Shown one piece after another: positions 22,972 to 29,836 of a stretch of 31,582 nucleotides of DNA (position 1 is the first letter of the stretch; each line of letters starts with the position of its first letter). Source of the stretch: JAOUEA01 sp035711865 (GTDB lineage Bacteria; Actinomycetota; UBA4738; HRBIN12); contig DASTBT010000096.1 in NCBI GenBank assembly GCA_035711865.1, forward strand, positions 1 to 31,582, given 5' to 3'. A program made the position numbers and the translations under genes. The notes under the pieces were generated by a model. It worked only from the letters and a program-made list of their open reading frames with translations. It did not search any database and had not been told where the DNA came from.

Positions 22972-23766
22972 CTAGGGCGAACGGCCCGACGGCTCGTGGC
23001 GGCGTTCCAGCAAGCGTTGCACCGGAGCGAGGTCGAACGGGTCCTCGCCCGTCGTGCCGAGCTCCACGATCAGATGCTGTGCGCCCGCCTCGACGCACTC
23101 CTCGGCGCGGTCCACCTCGTCGCCCTCGATCAGGATCGTCCGCTCGATCTCCGCGGGGTCACGACCGATGCGCTCGCACCACCGGTCGAGCACGGCGCTC
23201 TTGCGCGCGTAGGTCTCGGGGGGTCCGAAGCTGTTCCACATCGACGCGTGCTCGGCGACCAGGCGCAGCGTGACCTGCTCGCCACCCCCTCCGATCAGCA
23301 CGGGCAACGGCGAGCGCATCGGGGGCGGGTCGAGGCGTGCGAGCCGGGCCTCGATGCGCGGCAGGGCGGCCGCCAGCGCCCGCAATCGATCGGGAGCCGT
23401 GCCGAACGTATACCCGTACTCCTCGTAGTCGCGTCGGAACCACCCCGCGCCGATCCCGAGGATCAGCCGGCCGCCGCTCAGATGGTCGACCGTGCGCGCC
23501 ATGTCGGCCAGCAGGTCGGGGTTGCGATAGGAGTTGCAGGTGACCATCATGCCGAACTCGGCCCGTTCGGTATCGCACGCCATCGCGGCGAGGAGCGTCC
23601 ACCCCTCGAAGTGCGGCCCGTCGGGTCCGTCGTACAACGGGAAGAAGTGGTCCCACGTCCAGATCGAGTCGACGCCCATCGCGTCGGCCTCTCGCCACCC
23701 CCGACGGAGCGTGTCGATCGTCGTGAGCTGCGGGTGGAACTGGGCTCCGACCTTGAACCCCGCCAC
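22972..23766 (-). CDS. LLM-class, probably F420-dependent, oxidoreductase
   Basis: 264 residues of the luciferase-like monooxygenase family, TIM-barrel fold. It shows GWREADAMGVDSIWTWDHF near the N-terminus, the non-prolyl cis-peptide region VTCNSYRNPDLLADMARTVD, LSGGRLILGIGAGWFRRDYEEYG and PLPVLIGGGGEQVTLRLVAE. These are typical of F420-using actinobacterial members; the substrate is unknown. GTG at 23766 is preceded by GGAGGGAG at 5 nt. The frame stays open upstream into the remains of another gene, but the fold begins at this GTG. The gene is the last before the ino1 terminator on the opposite strand. Confidence 0.9.
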   Translation of the reverse strand: MAGFKVGAQFHPQLTTIDTLRRGWREADAMGVDSIWTWDHFFPLYDGPDGPHFEGWTLLAAMACDTERAEFGMMVTCNSYRNPDLLADMARTVDHLSGGRLILGIGAGWFRRDYEEYGYTFGTAPDRLRALAAALPRIEARLARLDPPPMRSPLPVLIGGGGEQVTLRLVAEHASMWNSFGPPETYARKSAVLDRWCERIGRDPAEIERTILIEGDEVDRAEECVEAGAQHLIVELGTTGEDPFDLAPVQRLLERRHEPSGRSP

Positions 23767-23804
23767 GTGTCTCCCTCCGAGTCCCGGATCGCGGTGCACC
23801 GACG

Positions 23805-24302
23805 CTACCGCACCCGGATGCGGGGTGGGGGGTGACCACCGCGAGGACGCACCGAGCTCGGGGTCACGCATGCGGGCGCGGAAGCGGTACACGCCATCGC
23901 CCGCGTTGGCGATGAACGCGCCGGTACGGCCCCGCACCCCTCCCCGCCACGAGTCCATGTCTGGCCGGGCCGTCGGATCTGCACGTCGTCGACCCGGCCG
24001 GCGGTCGCGGATGAGGCCGCCCACACGAGGATGAAGACACCGCCGGGGCGCCCGGACCTCGGAGCCACCCGCACCGGAACGCTCACGCGGCCGCCCATCC
24101 CGGCATGTGGCGTGCACACGAAGGGGTAGATGCGCTCGGTCGGGAACGTGAACTCGAAGCTGGGCCCTCCCGGTGCGACGTTGCTCGTTTCGTACAGCCC
24201 GAGACCGGAGCTGTCGGTGGCCGTGTGGGTCCGTTCGCCCGCGAAGTCGAAGATGACCGTTCCCCCGTGGGAGAGGGAGCGACCGTCCCATGCATGGGTT
24301 CA
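23805..24302 (-). pseudogene. broken cupredoxin plus fn3-like domain protein
   Basis: The minus strand encodes a plastocyanin-type domain with all copper ligands: His in RTHTATDSSGLGLYE, then Cys, His and Met in YPFVCTPHAGMGG. A fibronectin-III-like domain follows (VFILVWAASSATAGRV, PGQTWTR). At about 23950 the similarity jumps to another frame (GAFIANAGDGVYRFRARM, then ASSRWSPP) and a stop at 23805 is back in the first frame. Both jumps fall in G/C runs. At the 5' end an in-frame TGA at 24303-24305 and the MFS gene remove the signal peptide and first strand. A truncated pseudogene fits best; sequencing indels could explain the frame jumps but not the missing N-terminus. Confidence 0.65.
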
Positions 24303-24336
24303 TCGGCCCCGGTCCCGTCGGGACTGGAGGCGGCCA

Positions 24337-24342
24337 TACGAT
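24337..24342 (+). promoter_or_regulatory. -10 box of a probable leaderless promoter for the MFS gene
   Basis: TACGAT ends 8 nt before the ATG at 24351; no ribosome site is present. It lies in the truncated 5' end of the cupredoxin remnant. Confidence 0.4.
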
Positions 24343-24350
24343 GTGCGGCG

Positions 24351-25823
24351 ATGAGCGTCCCCGCCCCCGCCGGCATCGGCAGCCCACGAGACGCGCTGCG
24401 CCACGCCGACTTCCGCCGCCTATTCGCGATGCGGCTCGTGAGCCAGTCGGCCGACGGGCTGATCCAGGCGGCGCTCGTGGCCTCGCTGGTGTTCGCGCCC
24501 GAGCGGGCAACGACCGCCGCGAGCTTCGCGCTCGCTTCGGCGATCGTGATCGTGCCGTATTCGCTGATCGGTCCGTTCGTCGGCGTGTTCATCGACCGCT
24601 GGTCGCGACGGCGCATCATGACCGTCGCGCCGTTGCTGCGAGCCGTGCCGATCTTCCTCGTGCTGACCAACCCGAGCCGGCAGGCGGCCCTCTACTACGG
24701 CGGAGCGCTGTTCGTGACGTCGGTGAACCGGTTCTTCCTCGCCACCGCCCAGGCGGTGGTTCCGAGGCTGGTGCCGACCGAGGACCTGCTCGCCGCGAAC
24801 TCGATCGCCACGGTGGGCGGCACGGTCGCTCTGTTGGTCGGCGTCTTCGCCGGGGGGCTCGCGGCCGACGCGTTCGGCACCGGCGCGATCGTCTCCGTCG
24901 CCGCGGCGATGTGGGTGACGACGTCGTGGGTCGCGAGCAGCATCCGCAGCGACCTGCGTCCCCTGCAGCTGCCGGAATCGCCAGAGCTGCTGCGCCACCA
25001 GGTCCGTCGGATCGGTGCGGAGTTCGTCGATGGACTGCGCCACATCGTGCACACGCCCCGGGCGGTCGGCCCGATCACCTCGATCGGGCTCGACCAGCTC
25101 GGCCAGGGAATGATCCTCGTGCTCGCGCTCGTCGTGTTCCGGGAACGGTTCCAGCAGGGGGTCGGGTCGTTCTCCTGGTTGATCGGGGCGGGGGGAGTCG
25201 GCGTCTTCGCGGGGCTCGCGACGGTCGGAGCGCTGGACCGTCGTTTCGAGCGGGAGCGCATCGTGGCCGGGGCCTTCGCCGTGGGAGGGGTGGCGATCCT
25301 GCTGGTGAGCCTGCACGTCGCCCCGTGGACGCTGTTGCTCGCGAGCGCCGTCGTGGGCCTCTCGTTCGCGTGGAAGAAGATCCCGGTCGACACCTTGGTG
25401 CAGGAAGCCGTCCCGGACGGCCTGCGCGGTCGGGTGTTCGCCGCGTACGACGTCGTCTACAACCTCGCCCGCCTCTCGGCCGCGGTGCTTGCGATCCCGC
25501 TGATCCCGATGCTCGGCGAGCAAGGCTCCGCCGCCCTCGTCGGCATCGCGTTCCTGCTATGGGTGCCGGTCTTGCCCAGATGGCTGGCGCACGAGCCCGA
25601 GATCCGGCTGCGGTTCGCCGAAGGCGCCCGCGCGGACGAATGGCCCCGAGCCGTCGCATGGGGCGCCGTGGAGGAACCGGTCGAGGTCGTCCGGAGCGCG
25701 CTCGACGAGCGTGACGGGGTGCGGATGCGGCGATTCCGCCTACGGCTCGCCGACGGGACCGTGCTCGACGTGAGCCGCGACGAGCCCGACGGAGATTGGC
25801 GCATCGATCGCGAGGTCGTCTGA
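24351..25823 (+). CDS. MFS transporter with C-terminal cytoplasmic extension
   Basis: 490 residues. About twelve membrane helices of the major facilitator superfamily, with the A-like loop GVFIDRWSRRRIM between helices 2 and 3 and the inter-repeat loop near residue 200-225. The sequence resembles MFS_3-type exporters. After the last helix a hydrophilic stretch of about 75 residues (from EPEIRLRF to the end) adds a beta-rich tail (RMRRFRLRLADGTVLDVS) not found in minimal transporters. The ATG at 24351 gives a normal short cytoplasmic N-terminus; an upstream extension would run through the antisense cupredoxin remnant. Substrate unknown. Confidence 0.88.
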   Translation: MSVPAPAGIGSPRDALRHADFRRLFAMRLVSQSADGLIQAALVASLVFAPERATTAASFALASAIVIVPYSLIGPFVGVFIDRWSRRRIMTVAPLLRAVPIFLVLTNPSRQAALYYGGALFVTSVNRFFLATAQAVVPRLVPTEDLLAANSIATVGGTVALLVGVFAGGLAADAFGTGAIVSVAAAMWVTTSWVASSIRSDLRPLQLPESPELLRHQVRRIGAEFVDGLRHIVHTPRAVGPITSIGLDQLGQGMILVLALVVFRERFQQGVGSFSWLIGAGGVGVFAGLATVGALDRRFERERIVAGAFAVGGVAILLVSLHVAPWTLLLASAVVGLSFAWKKIPVDTLVQEAVPDGLRGRVFAAYDVVYNLARLSAAVLAIPLIPMLGEQGSAALVGIAFLLWVPVLPRWLAHEPEIRLRFAEGARADEWPRAVAWGAVEEPVEVVRSALDERDGVRMRRFRLRLADGTVLDVSRDEPDGDWRIDREVV

Positions 25824-25872
25824 GCCGGTGGCCTGCAGCCTCGAGGCGACCCACAGCTCCCTACAGGGTCAT

Positions 25873-25908
25873 ACGTAGCTCGCTCTACCTAGGCCAGGGT
25901 AGCTACGT
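25873..25908. repeat. inverted repeat after the MFS gene
   Basis: ACGTAGCT and AGCTACGT are perfect 8-bp arms 20 bp apart; within them CTACC and GGTAG form a second, competing hairpin. There is no T-run. The right arm overlaps a TACGTT -10-like box (25904-25909) for the small gene at 26006, so it may be an operator as easily as a terminator. Confidence 0.5.
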
Positions 25909-26005
25909 TCCCCGCGTCTTGGGTATCGACGTGCACGCGGAGCACGATCATCATCGTCCATGCGACGGACGGTCTGGCGGCCTTCTCTCAAGGGGAACAT
26001 CGAGG

Positions 26006-26164
26006 ATGGGCGACCACCGAGAGCACCGAGACCACCCGCCGGGGACGGTCAGCGAGTGCAGGCAGTGCGCTGCGCTCGCCGACGAGCCGGGCTGGTACGC
26101 CTCGCTGATCACCTGGTCGCAGACGGTCGGCACCCGCCCCGGGGCTCGGACCGTGACGACGTAG
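26006..26164 (+). CDS. small CxxC protein
   Basis: 52 residues with no family I recognise. The N-terminus is rich in His, Asp and Arg (GDHREHRDHPPG); the middle contains CRQC, a CxxC pair that could bind zinc or be redox-active, followed by DEPGWYASLITWSQTVG. Almost every codon ends in G or C, as in real genes here. GAGG directly abuts the ATG and AAGGGG lies 11 nt upstream, so the start is uncertain; an in-frame GTG near 25930 is an alternative. It sits alone in a 440-bp space between MFS genes; the rest of that space holds only the inverted repeat. Confidence 0.45.
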   Translation: MGDHREHRDHPPGTVSECRQCAALADEPGWYASLITWSQTVGTRPGARTVTT

Positions 26165-26265
26165 CCCGGGATCCCCCTCGCGGGCCACGGAAGCCGGAGG
26201 CGGCCGGGAACGCGCCTCGCGAGAGGTGACTCCCGCGCCGCCCCTGGCACTCTCGTGCGTCGGAT

Positions 26266-27510
26266 CTATGCGTCGGTGAGGGCGGGCACCGCGGAGCGAC
26301 GTCGAGCGGCGAGGAGGGCAACCCCCAAGCCACCCGCGACGAGCCCGCTCAGCACGAACCCGGCTCGCGCCCCCAGGTGCTCACCGATCACCCCGGCGAT
26401 CGGGGCCCCGATCGGCGTCGACCCGAGGAACACGATGCCGTAGAGCGCCATCACCCTGCCGCGGGCCTCGGGGCGCGATGTGAGCTGCAGCATCGTGTTC
26501 CCCGTGATCATGAAAGCCATGATCGTGAACCCCATCGGGAGCATCGCCAGCCCCGCCAGCCACAGCGTCGGGGCGAGACCGGGCAACGCGAGCCCGACCC
26601 CCGCCGTGACCGCCCACAACGACAGGTCGCGCATCCCCGGCTCGGGCACGCGACTCGCCATCACGATGGCGCCCACGAACGACCCGACGCCCGCGAGCGC
26701 GGAGAGCACGCCGAACGTGCCGGCGTCGCCCCCGAACGTGCGCTCGGCGAGCAGCGGCACGAAGACCGCGAAATTGAACGAGACGGTGAACACGACGGCC
26801 ATCGCGAGCAGCGGGCGCCGGAGGGCGTCCGTTGACCAGACGTAGCGGAGACCGGCCGCCAGATGGCCACGTTCCCTCGTCGTGCGCTGTTGCGCGTGCA
26901 TCTCCGACGGCCGCATCGCCACGAGGGCCACGAGCACCGCGGCGTAGGACAGTCCGTCGATCAGGAAGCATGTGGCGATGCCCACCGTCGCGATCAACGC
27001 GCCCGCGACCGCCGGTCCGATCACCCGAGAGCCCGTGAAGGCAGCGGAGTTCAGGCTCACGGCGTTGCGGACGTGTTCCTCGCCGACCATCTCCACGTAG
27101 AAGCTCTGGCGCGACGGGTTGTCGATCGCGGTCACGACGCCGCTGGCGAGCGAGAGCGCGTAGACCATCCAGAGCTCGACGAGGTCGGAGGCCACCAGCG
27201 CCCACAGGGAGAGCGCCACGATGCCGTAAGCGGCCTGGGTGATCATCAGGATGTGTCGCTTGTCGAACCGGTCGGCGAGCACCCCTCCGTAGGCGCCGAG
27301 CAGCAGCACCGGCAGGAAGTACAACGCGACGTTGGTGCCGAGCGCCGTGCCGCTGTCGGTGAGTTGCAGCACGAGCCAGGCGCTCGCCGTGAAGTTCATC
27401 CACGTGCCGATCGCCGACACCGTCTGTCCGAACAGGTAGAGACGGAAGTTCCGCGAGGCTCGTACCGACGAGAACGTGCGGCCGATCGCCGCGCTGACCC
27501 GGGGGCTCAC
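26266..27510 (-). CDS. MFS exporter regulated by an adjacent MarR protein
   Basis: 414 residues, twelve predicted helices, MFS_3 (EntS-like) family. Landmarks are FRLYLFGQTVSAIGTWMNF at the N-terminus, the loop GVLADRFDKRHILM and AIDNPSRQSFYVEMV. These exporters move drugs, siderophores or metabolites out of the cell. GTG at 27510 overlaps the marR stop (GTGA), so both are translated from one mRNA. The MarR partner suggests induction by a small aromatic or antibiotic-like ligand. It converges with the small CxxC gene. Confidence 0.92.
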   Translation of the reverse strand: MSPRVSAAIGRTFSSVRASRNFRLYLFGQTVSAIGTWMNFTASAWLVLQLTDSGTALGTNVALYFLPVLLLGAYGGVLADRFDKRHILMITQAAYGIVALSLWALVASDLVELWMVYALSLASGVVTAIDNPSRQSFYVEMVGEEHVRNAVSLNSAAFTGSRVIGPAVAGALIATVGIATCFLIDGLSYAAVLVALVAMRPSEMHAQQRTTRERGHLAAGLRYVWSTDALRRPLLAMAVVFTVSFNFAVFVPLLAERTFGGDAGTFGVLSALAGVGSFVGAIVMASRVPEPGMRDLSLWAVTAGVGLALPGLAPTLWLAGLAMLPMGFTIMAFMITGNTMLQLTSRPEARGRVMALYGIVFLGSTPIGAPIAGVIGEHLGARAGFVLSGLVAGGLGVALLAARRRSAVPALTDA

Positions 27511-27950
27511 TCCTCCTGCTCCGTGACCCGATCGAGGATCTCCGCCGCCCGCTCCAGCGTGGCCAGGTCAGCGGGATCGAGCGCGCGCAGGCGCCCGGCG
27601 AGGAATCGGTCGCTGCGACGACGAACGTTCCGCATCAGCGCGCGACCGGCCGGCGTGAGCTGCACCCACGCCACCCGCCGGTCGAGCGGGTCGGCGGTCC
27701 GCTCGATGAGGCCCTCGTCGACGAGGCCCGCGAGGATCCGCGTCACGGTGGGCTTGCGGACCTGCTCGTGCTGCGCCACGTCGCCGGCCGTGATCGGTCC
27801 GTGACGATCGATCGTGGAGAGCGCGGCGAGCATGCTCGGCGAGATCCCCGCCTGGCTCTCCCGTCGCAAGGTGCGCGACGCGCGGAACACCGACAGCCGC
27901 AGCTGGGAGGCGAGTCCTGCGAGGTCGGTGACGGGAGGAGCGGAGGGCAT
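27507..27950 (-). CDS. MarR-family transcriptional regulator
   Basis: 147 residues from the ATG at 27950. Winged-helix core: LAALSTIDRHGPITAGDVAQ, recognition helix VRKPTVTRILAGLVDEGLI, wing RTADPLDRRVAWVQLTPAG; N- and C-terminal helices form the dimer. A TATCGT box ends 7 nt before this ATG, so it is preferred over the GTG at 27959, which would add three residues. It heads the operon with the exporter and probably represses it through the TAGTT/AACTA dyad upstream. Confidence 0.92.
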   Translation of the reverse strand: MPSAPPVTDLAGLASQLRLSVFRASRTLRRESQAGISPSMLAALSTIDRHGPITAGDVAQHEQVRKPTVTRILAGLVDEGLIERTADPLDRRVAWVQLTPAGRALMRNVRRRSDRFLAGRLRALDPADLATLERAAEILDRVTEQEE

Positions 27951-27957
27951 GCGCTTC

Positions 27958-27963
27958 ACGATA
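27958..27963 (-). promoter_or_regulatory. -10 box of a leaderless promoter for marR
   Basis: TATCGT on the minus strand ends 7 nt before the ATG at 27950. It touches the MarR-type dyad, as expected for autorepression. Confidence 0.5.
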
Positions 27964-27982
27964 GTTCACATCGCTAACTAAT
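27961..27982. promoter_or_regulatory. candidate MarR operator
   Basis: TAGTT (27962-27966) and AACTA (27976-27980) are inverted arms around 9 bp, in an AT-richer patch between the divergent marR and methyltransferase promoters. Size and position suit a MarR dimer site. Confidence 0.5.
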
Positions 27983-28011
27983 GTCACACCGGCTTGCGTG
28001 GGACGCATGGT

Positions 28012-28017
28012 TACGCT
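28012..28017 (+). promoter_or_regulatory. -10 box of a leaderless promoter for the methyltransferase
   Basis: TACGCT ends 6 nt before the GTG at 28024, the same hexamer and spacing as at 1242. Confidence 0.55.
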
Positions 28018-28023
28018 GGTCCG

Positions 28024-28770
28024 GTGAGTCGGGACTGGGACGCCGCAGCGTACGATCGCTTGCCGATCCCCATGACCCGCTGGGGTGAGGCCGTGCTGGC
28101 ATCGCTGGACCTACGCGGCGATGAGCGTGTGCTCGACGCCGGCTGCGGCACGGGTCGTATCACCGAACGGTTGCGAGAGCGGCTACCCCGGGGGGAGGTC
28201 GTCGCGCTCGACGGGTCTGTCTCGATGATCGCCCTGGCACGCGAACGGCTCGGTGACGACCGGGTCACCTACGTCCTCGCCGACCTGCAAGCGCCGCTTC
28301 CCGTCGACCCTCCGGTCGACGCGGTGTTGTCGACGGCCACGTTCCACTGGGTGCTCGATCACGAGGCGTTGTTCCGGCATCTCGCAGCGGTGATGCGCCC
28401 CGGCTCGCAGCTCGCGGCGCAGTGCGGCGGCCGAGGCAACATCGCTTCGCTCGAGGCAGCCCTCGGGGCGATGGGGGCAGGGTTCACGGGGCGCAAGCAC
28501 TACGCCGGACCCGAGGAGACACGGGCGCGGCTCGACGCCGCGGGGTTCACCGACATCCACGCGTGGCTGCACGAAGAACCGACGCCGGTTCCTGCCGAGG
28601 AGGTCGAGGACTACCTGGCGGCCATCTGTCTCGGCGACCACGTCGAGGGCATGGGCGACGAGGAGCGGGAGCGATTCGTACACGAAGTGGCGACGCGGTT
28701 GCCCGAGCCGGTGATCGACTACGTACGGCTCGACATCCGGGCGCGCCGGGCGCCAGCGGGATCCGCGTAG
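28024..28770 (+). CDS. SAM-dependent methyltransferase (trans-aconitate/UbiE-like)
   Basis: 248 residues. Class I core: motif I RVLDAGCGTGRITE (35-48), acidic end of strand 2 in VVALDGSVSMI, YVLADLQAPLPV, and the post-core FHWVLDHEALFRHLAAVMRPGS that is typical of trans-aconitate 2-methyltransferase-like enzymes, as is the N-terminal DWDAAAYDRLPIPM. Substrate prediction stops at that resemblance. GTG at 28024 is supported by the -10 box; a GTG or ATG further upstream would run through the promoter. It is divergent from marR, and the two may share regulation. Confidence 0.9.
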   Translation: MSRDWDAAAYDRLPIPMTRWGEAVLASLDLRGDERVLDAGCGTGRITERLRERLPRGEVVALDGSVSMIALARERLGDDRVTYVLADLQAPLPVDPPVDAVLSTATFHWVLDHEALFRHLAAVMRPGSQLAAQCGGRGNIASLEAALGAMGAGFTGRKHYAGPEETRARLDAAGFTDIHAWLHEEPTPVPAEEVEDYLAAICLGDHVEGMGDEERERFVHEVATRLPEPVIDYVRLDIRARRAPAGSA

Positions 28771-28791
28771 CTCAGCCCGGCCCGCAGCGGC

Positions 28792-29376
28792 TCAGATGAA
28801 CAGCGAGACGGCAGCCGTCCGCATCTCCGCGAGAGCGGTCGCGGCGCCGATCGGCTCCTCCAGCCCGTCGAGCAGGTCCTCGCGCTTGAGGCCGAGCAGG
28901 TCCATCGTCATCTGACACGGGATCAGGCGAACGCCGAGCTCTCCGGCCGTCTGGATCAGTTCCTCGGGCGTGGCCACCTGATGATCGGAGGCGAGCTTCT
29001 TGAACATCGTCGGGCCCGCGCCCGCGAAGTGGTATCGCGACAGCTTGGCCTTCTGCGCCGAGCCGGGATTCATCGCGCTCATCATCTTCTGCATCCAGTT
29101 GTCGCCCGTGATGCGAACGCCCGGCTTCACGATCGCGAACAGCCCCCAGAACGTGAAGAACACGCTCGACTCCATGCCGCTCGCGGCGGCGGTCGTGGCC
29201 AGGATCGTCGTCGGCCAGATGCGGTCGAGCTCGCCGCCCCAGGCGATGATCGTCAGCTTGTTGGTCTTCTTGACCTCGCCGGCCGACGCGGCTTCCAGGG
29301 CCTCGATCCGTTCGAGCAGGTCCTCGAGCCGGGGCGCGGTCGCGATCCGTCCCTCGGTCGTCGCCACGGCGGTCAC
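28792..29376 (-). CDS. DsrE/DsrF/DrsH-like sulfur-relay protein
   Basis: 194 residues of the DsrE_2 family, peroxiredoxin-like in sequence annotation but acting in sulfur trafficking. After a helical N-terminus (LEDLLERIEALEAA) the core starts at KLTIIAWGGELDRIWPTTI, with FFTFWGLFAIVK, then PTMFKKLASDHQVATPEEL and the conserved Cys154 in LIPCQMTMDLLG, the likely persulfide carrier. GTG at 29376 overlaps the tusA-like stop (GTGA). Such TusA-DsrE pairs pass sulfane sulfur between thiols, rhodaneses or heterodisulfide reductase-like enzymes. The N-terminal coiled segment is also seen in actinobacterial and archaeal relatives. Confidence 0.9.
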   Translation of the reverse strand: MTAVATTEGRIATAPRLEDLLERIEALEAASAGEVKKTNKLTIIAWGGELDRIWPTTILATTAAASGMESSVFFTFWGLFAIVKPGVRITGDNWMQKMMSAMNPGSAQKAKLSRYHFAGAGPTMFKKLASDHQVATPEELIQTAGELGVRLIPCQMTMDLLGLKREDLLDGLEEPIGAATALAEMRTAAVSLFI

Positions 29377-29624
29377 ACCTTCCGGACGAGGAAGCGGTAC
29401 AGATCCTCGCCCTCGGAAGCCTCGAGCAGCTCGTTGCCGCTGATCTCCGCCCAGCTCGGCACGTCAGACTTCGAGCCGGGATCGGTGGCGAGCAGCTCGA
29501 GCAGGTCGCCGCTCGCGGCGTTCTTCATGGCCTTGGCGAGCGACACGAGCGGCCCCGGGCAGGACTGCCCCCTGGCGTCGACCGTGGTGGCGACCGGAGC
29601 GACGGACGTGGCTGGCGTGGACAT
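29373..29624 (-). CDS. TusA-family sulfurtransferase
   Basis: 83 residues. The TusA signature DARGQSCPGPLVSLAKAMK places Cys22 in a CPxP motif at the start of helix 1, where the persulfide is carried. The rest (GDLLELLATDPGSKSDVPSWAE, then GEDLYRFLVRK) follows the two-layer fold. GGAGGTG lies about 5 nt before the ATG at 29624, inside the palindrome AGGTGCACCT (29625-29634), so ribosome access may be regulated. First gene of the pair, downstream of a cysteine-rich leader frame. Confidence 0.93.
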   Translation of the reverse strand: MSTPATSVAPVATTVDARGQSCPGPLVSLAKAMKNAASGDLLELLATDPGSKSDVPSWAEISGNELLEASEGEDLYRFLVRKV

Positions 29625-29703
29625 AGGTGCACCTCCGGTGCGGGTGGTGGGACGAAGGGAGAGAAGGTGGAGCGCGTGCGCGGCGTTGAAGAGCCGTCCC
29701 TGC

Positions 29704-29772
29704 TCAGCGCGGACAGCAGATGCGATCGGGGATCATGGCCCCCACGATGCCGGCTTCGCGTGTGCAGATCAT
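29704..29772 (-). CDS. candidate cysteine-sensing leader peptide upstream of tusA-dsrE
   Basis: 22 codons plus a TGA, starting at the ATG at 29772. Cys occurs at positions 3, 19 and 20, the last two in tandem three codons before the stop (ICCPR). A TACGCT box 13 nt upstream would put the transcript start about 6 nt before the ATG, so it is nearly leaderless. The stop is 79 bp before the tusA-like start; between them a pyrimidine-rich stretch (29641-29672) could pair with the tusA ribosome site. Mycobacteria use such near-leaderless cysteine-codon leaders to attenuate sulfur genes, and the operon here is a sulfur-relay pair. No homologue is claimed. Confidence 0.5.
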   Translation of the reverse strand: MICTREAGIVGAMIPDRICCPR

Positions 29773-29785
29773 TCGCAGGTGCAAC

Positions 29786-29791
29786 AGCGTA
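29786..29791 (-). promoter_or_regulatory. -10 box of the leader-tusA-dsrE transcript
   Basis: TACGCT on the minus strand, identical to the boxes at 1242 and 28012, 13 nt before the leader ATG. Confidence 0.45.
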
Positions 29792-29836
29792 GACCATCGG
29801 CCCTCGTCGGAACAACCGACGCGTTCGCGACGGCGC

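Noticed and set aside
22747..22975. Plus-strand frame with CMSPGC, reminiscent of small actinobacterial zinc-ribbon proteins
   Set aside because: Only one short motif matches; the rest does not continue the pattern, codon quality is mixed and no ribosome site precedes it.
22972..24510. Continuous minus-strand frame joining the cupredoxin/fn3 remnant to the LLM oxidoreductase
   Set aside because: The oxidoreductase has its own GGAGGGAG ribosome site and family-typical N-terminus at 23766; the upstream part is only partly in frame with the fn3-like similarity and lacks the copper domain.
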